Source of the DNA: Klebsormidium nitens
Lineage: Eukaryota > Streptophyta > Klebsormidiophyceae > Klebsormidiales > Klebsormidiaceae
Assembly: GCA_000708835.1 (NCBI GenBank)
Contig: DF237004.1
Span: 7,480 to 71,479 of the forward strand
DNA: 64,000 nucleotides
Direction: 5' to 3'
Every line of letters begins with the position of its first letter. The first letter of the stretch is position 1. Shown here piece after piece: positions 36,320 to 64,000 of this stretch. Under the pieces are notes generated by a model. That model did not search any database and was not told the origin of the DNA. It saw only the letters and a list, made by a program, of their open reading frames with translations. A program made the position numbers and the translations under genes.

Positions 36320-39300
36320 TCAATCGGCCTTTCTAACAGACAGAATGATGAACTGCCGGTTCCGTGTGCAACAGAAGTCGACGAGGCCGCAAGCGCGGGC
36401 CAAGTCTCGGAGCTCGTCCTCCTTCCACTGCCTGTACGCCGAGTTCGGCCCAAACGTCTGCAGGCAGACACGTGGCTACGCTCAGAGTCCACTACGTGGC
36501 AGGCGGNNNNNNNNNNNNNNNNNNNNNNNNNNNNNNNNNNNNNNNNNNNNNNNNNNNNNNNNNNNNNNNNNNNNNNNNNNNNNNNNNNNNNNNNNNNNNN
36601 NNNNNNNNNNNNNNNNNNNNNNNNNNNNNNNNNNNNNNNNNNNNNNNNNNNNNNNNNNNNNNNNNNNNNNNNNNNNNNNNNNNNNNNNNNNNNNNNNNNN
36701 NNNNNNNNNNNNNNNNNNNNNNNNNNNNNNNNNNNNNNNNNNNNNNNNNNNNNNNNNNNNNNNNNNNNNNNNNNNNNNNNNNNNNNNNNNNNNNNNNNNN
36801 NNNNNNNNNNNNNNNNNNNNNNNNNNNNNNNNNNNNNNNNNNNNNNNNNNNNNNNNNNNNNNNNNNNNNNNNNNNNNNNNNNNNNNNNNNNNNNNNNNNN
36901 NNNNNNNNNNNNNNNNNNNNNNNNNNNNNNNNNNNNNNNNNNNNNNNNNNNNNNNNNNNNNNNNNNNNNNNNNNNNNNNNNNNNNNNNNNNNNNNNNNNN
37001 NNNNNNNNNNNNNNNNNNNNNNNNNNNNNNNNNNNNNNNNNNNNNNNNNNNNNNNNNNNNNNNNNNNNNNNNNNNNNNNNNNNNNNNNNNNNNNNNNNNN
37101 NNNNNNNNNNNNNNNNNNNNNNNNNNNNNNNNCCGAAGAGTTGACACTGCTTGCTCCTGCTGACCGGTGCAAACCCCGCACAACCGTCCAACAAAGAGCT
37201 GAACTTCCACACGGTACAAAAAGAAAGGCTTTGGAGTGATCTGCTTACGCGGCTCAACGTGACTCGCCCTTGTCTGGTTGCAAACCCAAAACGTCCCACG
37301 TTCCAACAGCAGCTGCCTGACACCTTTTGGGAGTTGCCCAAGTTCGCGAGACTTACGATACATGAACATTTCAGGAGTGACTATTTCGAAACCAGAACCC
37401 TAAGACCTTGAAATCGTCAAAGCCTCAAAACCTTATAAGCCACTGAAGGTGACAAGCCAGCCCGTTTCCCAAGCGTTACACTGGATTGCAAAGAAACCCA
37501 CAGAACGCGCGACAAATGAAGAAGGCGACGACAAACTAGAGGCGCGGTAATGTTGAGCCCACCTGGCGGGCTTGCCGTGCAAGCGGGCTGGGGATGGGGG
37601 CACGGGGCGCCAAGAAAGTACTCGCAACGAAGACGCCCCCAGGTCGTAGAACTCGGCTGATCTCCGCTACCTGCCGACCGCAAAAGACCGCATGAGTAAT
37701 CAGATTGCCACTAACTCCGTGGAAAAGCAGAATTAGAGGACGCACACACGTGACTTGCTCTGCAGATTTTAAAGGAGACTCCGCTTCACTGTCAACCTAC
37801 CCGCTCGGCAAAACGCAAAGGAGTCTCCGATGTCGAAATTCTATTCCCAAAACCTCCATGCTTACTTTTCAGCAAGGCAACCCCTCATAACATGCTAACT
37901 ACGCCAAGCAGCCAGGGCCGATAGCCCGGGGTCCAGTGAACCAGTTTTCTTAACCTAGAGGGTCCTAGACCACGTCTTCGTTCGGCTACAGAGTAATACA
38001 CTCAACCGGACACTCAACCGTCCAGATCTTTCCAACATGCGAAGTCGAACCCCCTGACTAGGAACAGGCTTCCCAGGACGTGACTTACTGCTGAGCTGGG
38101 TGACGGCCAGCAATGAAGCGCGGCCCCCGCGTGCACTCCGTCAATCGATCCCGTCTCAAAGGGCAGCCGCCCGACGTCTGCTCGGACCAGCGCAAGGTTT
38201 CTGCGGCAGCATGATAAGAGTGGTTCAGAGTCTGGGAGTCGTCCGTTCTGACCGATTTCAGTCTGATCGCTTTGAGTATTTCCCGACAAACAAACAGTCG
38301 GGCAACACCTCGGCTAGCGCCAAGTCGGCTGGAGTCTGATCTTCGAACAGAAGCTATCCACAGAGAGAGTTTGATCGCTTGCTCGTACATCCGACTATCA
38401 AGTGTCCGTAGCCGTGCCCCAAGTTCGCGTTCCAATTGGAGAAGTCTCGCGTCTAGTTTGAGCAGACCTAGGCTTCATCAAGCCCCTGGCTCCTTGTGAA
38501 TAGAGTCCCGCATCCTCCACGAAGTGGAAACTGCCGCGTGTCCGTTTGTTCAACTAGCATGGGCGCAAAACTCACGCGTCGTCGAGCGTCCGGTCCTGGC
38601 GAATGAAGTCGCGCGTTTGTACGAGCATGCTTTCCGAAAAGTCGGAGCCGATGACGGCAGAGTACTTTCCGCTCGAAGCGAAGCGACGCGTAAAGAGCCC
38701 GCTGCCGCAGCTGACGTCAAGGAGGACGCCGCCGGCCGCAGGCTCAAGGTAGCGCTGCGCCATTACGAACTGCAAGGAGACGGTTGCGGGAATATTGATA
38801 AGCGGACTATAACGAAGCTCTCGGACTGGTTTATGCTTTGTAGAGGGTTGTGAAGAAAGAAATAATGAAAAGGAGGTAGCGCTGCGCCATCACAAACTGC
38901 AAGGAGACGGTATTAAACAAGTCCTCCGCGGAGCTCGACGAAGCTCTAGGTTTGTTCTACAAATGTGTCCGAGCACGGAAGTTCTATCTGCGCCGTCGCA
39001 AAGGTTTCGGGAGAAGTAAGTAGCCTGGGTTGAGAAACACTTTGAAGTGATCTATGTTCTGTCGAAAATTCAGTGGAAGAAAGACAGGGAGGAAACACGA
39101 GATGCTAAGCCAGTAGGAGCTTCGATGCGTCATTGAGGTGCAGAAAAAACAAACTGCCGAAGAAGAGAGTCGACTTGACTCAATTGAGAAGCGCAATTCT
39201 GAAAAGCATAACCTGGTAAAACGGAGGGGCAAACACACCTCGCTATACGGTCCCAAGCAAACAAACAACTTATTTGTGGAATGGTGGGAGGAACAATCTT

Positions 39301-41571
39301 AACCTTGTGACTTAAGTCGACACAGCTCAACTCCTTCCAGCAAACCGAAAGATCCAACAACCTACTAGAATAGCAAGCAAAGACACGAACAAACACCGTC
39401 TCATGACAAGAAAAAGAGAGAGTGAGGGGAAATTTTAGCCCCAGAAAAAAGAAAAAGAATCGATTAATAGGGAAAAGGATTAGAGAGAGATAAAAGATTA
39501 CACACAGGAGGTAGAAAAAACCACGAAAGAAGATACGTATTCTCTCGAAAGAAGTGACGACCTTCAAAAAAGAACGGAAAAAAAAGAAAGAAAGCTAAAC
39601 ATGTCAATCATTCCTGTGCGCACCTCTTGATCCACTCCTGGGAAGCCCGCCTGCGCAAAGCCCTGCCGCCAGCCACGCTCGTACACAAAGCTCACCAACG
39701 GATTCCTGCGGAGTGCACAAGGCACAACATCTCTCTCATGTGGTACTTTGAACTCAGCGCCGATCCCAGCTCCATATAGACTCCAATAAGGCCACACTCT
39801 AAAAAGCCCCTCTTGAACAGCAACGTCTTTGCTTCAGACAAAGGGTGCTCCCTCGAACGAAACTCAAAGCCGGCTCAAAGCGGGCTCTTAAGGACATGTC
39901 TACTGTCACCAATTGCCTGAGCTTGCTCCACCCTAGTTGCTCGCAAAGAGGATAATAAGCGCAGGGACTTGAATGACCGACAACACCCAGACACCGAAGA
40001 AAGCCTTGTTCCCGCAGACGCCAGTCTCAACAGCCTCCTATCTTTCCTCTCAGAACGCCAAACTTAACAGCCTCCTTTCTACTCACCTGAAAATCTGTGT
40101 GCCTGGTGGTAGGAAGTCTGCATACTCCTGCGCTCCTTCCAGGACGGTCAGGTCTGCGTAGCCCTGCTTGCCAGGAAAGGAGCGCTTGCAGCGAGGGCAC
40201 TCAAACCGGGAGGCGTCCACGGCAGCTCTGCAGAGTCAGACCTTGTTTCGAGTCTGTTTAATTATTTCACCACAGACCTTGTTCTGAGTCTCGGTGATTA
40301 GACTTGTGAACCTTATTCTAAGTCTGTTTGGTGGTTACGCTGATGACCCAAAAAGAAGGGGGGGAAAACCAATCCGACACGTTCTGTGAACCAACCTGAC
40401 AAGACCGTTGTTTGATGCTATCGTGAAACCCCAGCAAAGGGGGGAAGCCCTGTACCACCAAGGGCTCTTGATGAGGTTCTTAAGGCTGGGGTATCTATAG
40501 CAAGTTTGCTCAATCTCGAGCTTTGAAGCTCCGCTGATACACGTAAGACCCAAAGACGTAGCCGAACCCCCACAGAGTGGAAAAATAGACTGACAGCCAG
40601 TCCATTGACAAAATACAAATTCAGAAACGTCCCGGTAGGTAGGAACTGCAAGGCTTACCGGCTGAAACCCTCTGGTCCCCGCCTTTCAATTGGCCCATAG
40701 CAGATGGGGCATGCGAGGTCAATTGTCTTGGGTTTCTGTGCTGCTTCTGTTTCCACCTGGAAGAGAATCCCAATGGTTAAGATAGCAAGCAAAGCAGCTC
40801 ATGGCAGCTCCTGCAACAGAGGAGCTGCTCCTTCTCCAAACCTGACTATCACTCTCAAAGAAACTTCAGACTTTTCTGGACTCAGACAAAGCAGTTCAAG
40901 ATGAGGAAAATGACAGGCATGAAAGGGGTTGGGGTGGAAGCAGTGGGTTCAACAAAGACAGAAAGGTAATCGCTGGTTTCAAGTCCGAATCCAACTCCAT
41001 GGTCTTTCAATCCATACCTGGATTGGACATAATAGCAAAGCCGCAGTTTGAGAAAACTGGTGTGCAAACGACTTCCTCTCAAGAGCAAAGAAATCACGCA
41101 CACAAAATTCCTGTACCTCCTAGAAACATACTTCCCAGGTTATATTTTCTAAGTCCCGCTTAGAAGCAATCGGCAAATGCTTGTAACAACAATCAAGGAT
41201 CGAGGAGGATACATCGGGGGATAGAATCTTTTGGATTCGAACCTCGGCGGGTTGCTAAAAGTCCCGCCTGATAAAAACAAGAATCCTTGGGCCCTTACTT
41301 GGGTTACGACAGACTCCGCTTGAATGTCAATCACTTCGCCTGCAACCACCGCTTGTACCACTCCTCGCCTGGCGCTAGCAGCCTCCTGGGAGAAGGAGTG
41401 TCTGGTTTGACCGCGATGTTTTTGAAAAGTTGCTGGCCATCGGAAGCGGAGCTGCCGGCTGAAATCAGGGACAAACGGGAGGACAGGGTGAGCGCTCTCG
41501 GAGTGGCGGGCGAGAGAGGCCTGGAGAGAAAGGCAAGGGACCAGCTTGCGAGCTGTCAAAGAGAGCGCCAT
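36320..41571 (-). CDS. SAM-dependent methyltransferase, plastid type (At1g78140/At2g41040-like)
   Basis: Exons: complement(36320..36457, 37563..37670, 38089..38200, 38576..38769, 39624..39705, 40087..40227, 40659..40756, 41299..41571), 381 residues, all in phase. Residues 1-75 (MALSLTARKLVPCLSLQ...) are basic and Ser-rich, like a chloroplast transit peptide. A Trm112-like zinc ribbon follows: CPIC at 107-110 and CPRC at 134-137. The Rossmann core has motif I LLDVSCGSG (214-222), VIGSDFSESML, then ALVRADVGRLPFETGSID, GAALHCWPSP and EISRVLRPGGVFVA. The C-terminus reads LRDLARACGLVDF and RNRQFIILSVRKAD, characteristic of this plant family. The substrate is unknown to me. The assembly gap lies in the last intron; the protein joins well across it, so probably no exon is lost. 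Confidence 0.92.
36507..37132. other. Assembly gap (Ns)
   Basis: 626 unknown bases inside the last intron of the methyltransferase gene. Frames across it are artefacts. Confidence 0.99.
38874..38910 (-). repeat. Echo of methyltransferase exon 5 acceptor side
   Basis: 37 bp that repeat 38747-38783 with two mismatches: the end of the intron with TTGCAG and the first codons FVMAQRYL. It lies about 100 bp upstream in transcript direction, so it offers a second acceptor. Confidence 0.9.
39370..39600. repeat. Purine-rich tract in a methyltransferase intron
   Basis: The + strand is almost all A and G over long runs (pyrimidine-rich on the transcribed-sense minus strand). It lies in the intron just downstream of the exon at 39624-39705. 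Confidence 0.7.
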
Positions 41572-42281
41572 GTCTTCTTCGAAAAGCTTAATCTCAGCGG
41601 GCAGTTCAACAAAGAGCAATCCAACTAGTGGCCCCCAGATGAGCGCTGCAGAGTGATCACAATTGCCCCCTTGCTGGATGCGAACCCTAATGTGAGGAGA
41701 GGTACCATCCACATACCGTCGATCAGCATGATCGAACGGCCGCGTCGAACACACGTTCGCCATTGTAAAACGTCGCCCCCCTGCTTGTGAATCCACCAGC
41801 GCGGAGGCAACTAGAGGAAGGAATGCGGGAAGCGAAGGAGAAAGGTCGAGTTTACAACTTGGAAACCTCATCGACGGTCAAGGTTCTCTTGTTAATTCCC
41901 GCCATATTGTATGAGGAGCGACATAAGGCCTCTTCTATAACATGCAGCATGCCGCTTTTGGTGCTCAAGGGTCGCCGTGTTCTCCAAAAGGGACTGGGGG
42001 CAGGACTCTTCACGATATCGGACCGTCCGTTGGGCCATTTTGGAGATTGTCCCTGGTGCTGATCAATCTACCTAGGTAGTAGCTGCTTGCCTGTAACACT
42101 GATGTCAACAGGCTGTGTAGGATCCTCTTCCTTCGTCTCTCCTTCGAAACCGTAAACGTAAAGCAGTTCACGAAAACAGGGGTCCTCAACTGGATAGGGG
42201 GAAGGCAGGATCAGCCTGTTGTACATTTGCTGCTTTAAGGTCTAGCTAGAGCGCTGAATACACCTTGAAAGCGCCGGAAGG
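41572..42281. promoter_or_regulatory. Shared upstream region of methyltransferase and ISWI genes
   Basis: 710 bp between divergent start codons. It must hold both promoters. No motif is assigned with confidence. Confidence 0.5.
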
Positions 42282-53630
<11,349 letters not shown>

Positions 53631-54832
53631 AGCGGCCGCAGAGTAGTATGAACCTCCGTTGACCGTCCATTGGCGCTAAGCGACTCCCATTAAATGTATA
53701 TGGTGACCATGTTGAATCCGAGGTGGCAACCAGATGTATGAAGCATCCTCAGCGCTCACGTGACGCTCCATCCCCTTTCTGGTCGTGTGATAGGCCTTTT
53801 GCGCTTAGGTGGGAGGCTGCAAGATCCCAAAACCTCGGGTCGGATTTCACGTCTCCCGTTTTAACGGATCCTAGTACCTTTTTATATTAGTAATAGCACC
53901 ATTTTATATTTGTAATAGCATCATCCTATATGCTTGATGATATCTCAAATTGGACAATCTTGTCGTGCATGGTTAATCACGGTTCGTGCCTCACAACAAA
54001 TTTCATGCAGCACGAGTCTTTGCAGTCACCCTCAAAGAGTTCGTCCATGGGACGGTCTTGCGCAAAGCGCGGGGGCCAATGTTGTCATGAGTGCAGCGAT
54101 GGATTCACGCACATGATATTGCAAGCATCCAGTACAACACATCAATACCTGTATAACATCGACGTCGGAAAGCTAGAGTCTTCAATTGTTCGTGGAAGCA
54201 GCCTTGACAAAATCAATACTCTATAACTGCAGCTCCCGAGTCCGTTGCTAAGTTCATTCTTGGTCAGATCAGGTACATGCAGTGTCCGGTCTCGGTACGC
54301 CTTTAGGTTTAGCTGGCCGGGCACGACATTCAATCTAGTGCGGGGGGTAAAACCTGCAGACTAATATTAACAGGCGTCAACTTCATCCGTAAGAAACGTA
54401 ACGGTGCGGTACCGTACCGCCTCTCAATGCCCGAAGAAGCCTGAATGCGATCATCGATGTACATACTAGGTACCTACATTGTAACTTTAGCAGTGTACTG
54501 TGCTCAGGTACCGCAGTACTAACCGGCCGGTTTTTGTTCAATGCCTTTTATTCCGGTCACCTCTGATATATAAGTGTCAAAATGCAGCGCAGATGGAATC
54601 GGCACAACGCTTGGCACCAACTGAGAAATCTGCATGCCACTGCCCGGTGTACACTTTTGTGCCCGGAAGCTCCGGGTCGCGCACCTCGATCTTGGACGCA
54701 ATCTCTCACGCTTGAAATAGGTATCTGGAATGGTCCACTTTTGCCGCACTTCTACCAGCAAAGTCGCCCTTCTGCAAGCAAAGAGCACCTTCCCTGTCCA
54801 TCTCCTTCCCTGCTCAGGCCTTACCTGTTGCA
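53631..54832. other. Intergenic, ISWI to SKP1
   Basis: Holds the ISWI 3' UTR and the SKP1 promoter. No supported gene or RNA seen; ORFs such as 53930-54226 lack motifs. Confidence 0.6.
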
Positions 54833-57031
54833 ATGGCTGCTTCGACCAGCGCCACGAAGGTGAAGCTCAAGAGTTCCGACGATGAGATGTTTGAGGTGGA
54901 CGAGGCGGTCGCTCATGAGTCGCAGACCATCAAGAATATGATTGAGGGTGAGCGGACTGTTTGTCAACGTATCTTTTGCGTCACCGCCCTACAATCCTCT
55001 ATGCTTCTGACGTCTAAAGCAGAACTTTACAGCTCATACCGGAGAGGTTTTTGTTCATGCTGAGCCTTTCCTCTGAATCTCGAACCATTTGCAGCTAAAG
55101 CACCTTAGCTGCGGTGTGATTGTTGTGCATCTTAAAGCTATCTCATCGGACTCTAACAATCTGCTTTGAATATGCAAAACCTGGGGTCCTGTCATTTTAC
55201 CAGTAAGCTTTTTGCAACTTAACGCTTGACAGAAAGCACCTGCTGTCGTGTCCATTCGACGAACTCTTTTTATTCTGGTAATCCTTTTTGTCAAGTGACT
55301 TTTTCTCATCGGGACATCAGAGCGTTTTTGCAATCAACAAGCGCTGCGGCAGAAAAACCTGTGGGAATCATTCAAGCTATCTTCAGAGCTTCAGTTTGAC
55401 AGTGACTTTATCTCGCTCGATCTGCAACACCAGTTCCGATCAATTGTTATGCATCTGTATAGTTTGCAACATCACAATTGTTCAACTATGATGCATCTGC
55501 GACGTTTGGGTATTCAAAAACTTGTTGAAACCCTGCAGATACTGGCGTCGACGCTCCCATCCCCCTTCCCAACGTCTCAAGCAAAATCTTGGCCAAGGTC
55601 ATTGAGTACTGCAGATACCATGTTGATGCGGCAAAGACTACCGATGACAAACCGGCGGTTGGGGAGGAAGATGTGAAGACTTGGGATGCAGAGTTTGTGA
55701 AAGTCGAGCAGAGCGTCCTTTTTGATCTCATCTTGGTAAGTGCCGATGTGGGATTGCGTTGCTCAGGGTGTTTGCGGTGTTTTGACCTACCGCGCACAAC
55801 AAAGTTGTACAAAGGCATATCTGATCTGCGTGTCTTATCCTTTTTTGCCCTTAATAAATGGTCGAAGCACCAGATTAGAATGGCATTGAGTTTCCATTTT
55901 TTCCTTTGAGAATCCGAGAACTAATGAGTTTGTTTGGTCTCTAATCTAGGGTTCTCTTTCTTTCAACACAGGAGTTGAAGCACTTGTTGGGGGCGTTTGA
56001 TTAACAACACCTTGTACATTTTTTGCATTTGAACTCACGATTGGGGGCCTGAGCAAGTTTGTTCCTGGGGCTTCCTAATCTGTCAAGCAAGTCAGTGCGT
56101 GTACGTTAACCAAGGGTTTTGTTGTCTCTGCAGGCTGCTAACTACCTGAACATCAAAAACCTTCTAGATCTGACGTGCCAGACCGTTGCGGACATGATCA
56201 AGGGTAAGTTGGCAGACTCAATGCAGCGAGCTCATTTTAGCCCTCTTCCTCAATCGCATCGCTGTGAGAGTGGTGCAAATGTGTCTTGTTGGTAGTCTTA
56301 AGTGAGTCAGGTTGAGTTTCAGAACAAACATGTGAAGAAGCTGCTCAAGTCATTTGTGACAAAGTTTGGTTGGGAAAAGTGAGGTCCTGGCACTTGCATT
56401 CAGTCCCAGCCAGTTCATTCCTGATGTAGAGGAAGCATGGGTTTGTTGTTGACAATTTTGCAATTTTTGTTTAAGAGCCAGGAAGATTGCCTCAGCATTA
56501 AGTGCAGAAAAGGATTGGTCTTTGATTGGTTGTAGCCATGCCATGTAGGTACATGCTGGACAGCAGGTGGATTATTGAGTCTCAACTTTATTGTGATGCT
56601 TGCAGGAAAGACGCCAGAGGAGATTCGGAAGACATTCAACATCAAAAACGATTTCACGCCAGAGGAAGAGGAGGACGTGAGGAGGGAAAACCAATGGTGA
56701 GCAACTTCGATTCCTCTTCTTGTTCCAGCTTTATTGTTGCAGATATTGCTTCTCTTTGCCTGTCTGCTCCTCACTTAGGAGATGAGACAAGGTACGCTGT
56801 TTTGAGTCCGTTCTAAGAAGGTAGCAGGGCAATGTTCTTTTGGCAAGGTTTTAAGAACTTAAAAAGGCATCGGAAGAATGCACAAGTTTTTAAAGATTGA
56901 GCAATTTTCATGAATCCATCAAACACTTCAGCGTCCGTCTTCAACACCGGATTTGTGGCCGTCAAGTTGTTGAACACCGAATTGCTTCAAGTAACACGGT
57001 GTGTATTCTCCCTTACAGGGCTTTCGAGTAA
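54833..57031 (+). CDS. SKP1: SKP1, adaptor of SCF ubiquitin ligases
   Basis: Links F-box proteins to CUL1 in SCF E3 ligases. Exons: 54833..54947, 55539..55735, 56134..56203, 56606..56696, 57019..57031; 161 residues, the normal SKP1 length. The N-terminal BTB/POZ-like part reads [39 protein letters not shown] and the variable loop to [11 protein letters not shown]. The F-box binding part is [56 protein letters not shown] and the C-terminal NQWAFE. The last exon is only 13 bp and encodes the end of W plus AFE and the stop; it was chosen because it restores the invariant SKP1 C-terminus. The gene is convergent with the AAA ATPase. Confidence 0.97.
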
Positions 57032-58085
57032 GTTGTCGGACGTCTCAGCAAAGATCCCTCATTGAACTTGTAAATTGGTCCAATCTTTTGCATGAGAGAA
57101 CTTTGCAATCAGAGTCGAGGAACAGAAGTGCCTCAGAAGTCATACTGAAGCTACCAGAAATGATGAGGATAGGTCAGTTTGTGTCTTGAACTTCCAAAGA
57201 ACCATTTTAGACTTTGATGAATATTTGGATCCTGCTTCCAGGCAAGGCTTTTTGCCGCCATGGAAAGATGCTCGTCAGGTCACATCTGGGATGCATCTTA
57301 TCAAACGGTCATAACTCGAATCATTTGAACTTGGAAAGTATCCACGATGTTTGGTAGTCAAGGGCAATGCAAGACCTTGATAATCCTGCCATGGTAAATT
57401 TAGGTGTTGAGGATGTTTCGACATGCGACTCGGATTGTGGCATGCATTTACACGACTGTTAAAGCACGCCAATCAACAGAGCAATGCCATGTGAGAACTT
57501 ACCATGCGGAACATGATAAGTCTATCTCTAAAAAGCTTAGGTTGTGTCGTCGTTAATTAGCCTTGCTTCAATTCACATAGGATTGCTTCTACGGCTCACA
57601 AAACTAACTACGAGGAACTTGTACCCGTACTAACCGGTAAAACGGTCGGTTGTGAAATGAAATCATGCCAGATCTATGCGATGACATGGCACTCAGTGCA
57701 GTGGATGCGTGGATATTTACCATTGCACATACGATCTGATATAACGCTGCACCGTGTCCATCCAATGTGCTTAAGCGGCAGCCAGGCGCGCATGCGCCGC
57801 ATTTAAAGATCGATATGGTAAACAAATTGCAAAAACCATGTATGCAGTGAACTCCTGGTTCAATTTGTCAGAACACTAGCGCTCGGCCAGATCGACATGC
57901 ACGCGGTTCAGTACCAGATCTGACATGCATGAGCACTTCAATACCGCAGAGTTCAGCACCGGACCTCACAATCTCGATTGGAAGCGTGACCTCTGAACCT
58001 TGCAACATGCGGAAGCGGGTTCGATACCTCGCAAACAACGGCGTGAAAGTGCAACGTTCCCCGAATGACACCACCAGTACCTAGC
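57032..58085. other. Intergenic between convergent SKP1 and AAA ATPase
   Basis: Should hold both 3' UTRs. No supported gene, RNA or repeat seen. Confidence 0.6.

Positions 58086-64000
<5,915 letters not shown>

Noticed and set aside
36304-37369. Long ORFs across the N gap
   Set aside because: They exist only because Ns read as open frame.
41225-41300. tRNA-like B box (GGTTCGAATCC on the minus strand)
   Set aside because: The T stem does not pair, no A box lies at the right distance and no acceptor stem forms.

Overview
The window reads as nuclear DNA from the green-plant lineage, most likely a streptophyte alga or early-diverging land plant. Genes are broken by many spliceosomal introns (GT-AG, mostly with clear gtaag/gtgag donors). 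Several proteins match plant versions of their families in detail: a plant-type ISWI remodeler, a chloroplast-type methyltransferase with a zinc ribbon and transit-like N-terminus, a plant-type TMEM147, SKP1 and an ATAD1-like AAA ATPase. Lineage is inference. One assembly gap of Ns lies at 36507-37132. I spliced the exons by hand: every junction was checked for a donor, an acceptor and reading phase, but no transcript data were available.

Layout. 601-4257 (-) aldo/keto reductase, divergent from 4826-9072 (+) Ure2/YghU-like glutathione transferase; a 267-bp MITE sits between them. 10166-12685 (+) MYND-finger protein. 14072-17277 (-) TMEM147, divergent from 17865-21783 (+) eEF1B GEF subunit. 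22741-31379 a complete-looking 8.6-kb DNA transposon. 31380-32490 two unrecognised ORFs. 32491-34556 (-) an inverted, frameshifted copy of the MYND gene. 36320-41571 (-) chloroplast-type SAM methyltransferase, divergent from 42282-53630 (+) a 20-exon ISWI ATPase. 54833-57031 (+) SKP1, convergent with 58086-64000 (-) an AAA ATPase whose 5' part lies outside the window.

The genes do not form one pathway; they are ordinary housekeeping genes (translation, chromatin, ubiquitin ligase, ER membrane complex, redox) arranged as divergent pairs. Three things stand out. (1) The 8.6-kb transposon has 44-bp terminal inverted repeats, TA flanks, G-tract subterminal repeats and an eight-exon gene for a roughly 1,400-residue protein with a possible DDE core, a nine-cysteine cluster and a homeodomain-like C-terminus; I cannot place it in a known superfamily. 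(2) Exon ends are repeatedly copied into the adjacent intron together with their splice site ('exon-edge echoes') in four unrelated genes. (3) The palindrome TGACGTCA occurs about 19 times, roughly twenty times the random expectation, several times just upstream of a 3' splice site.
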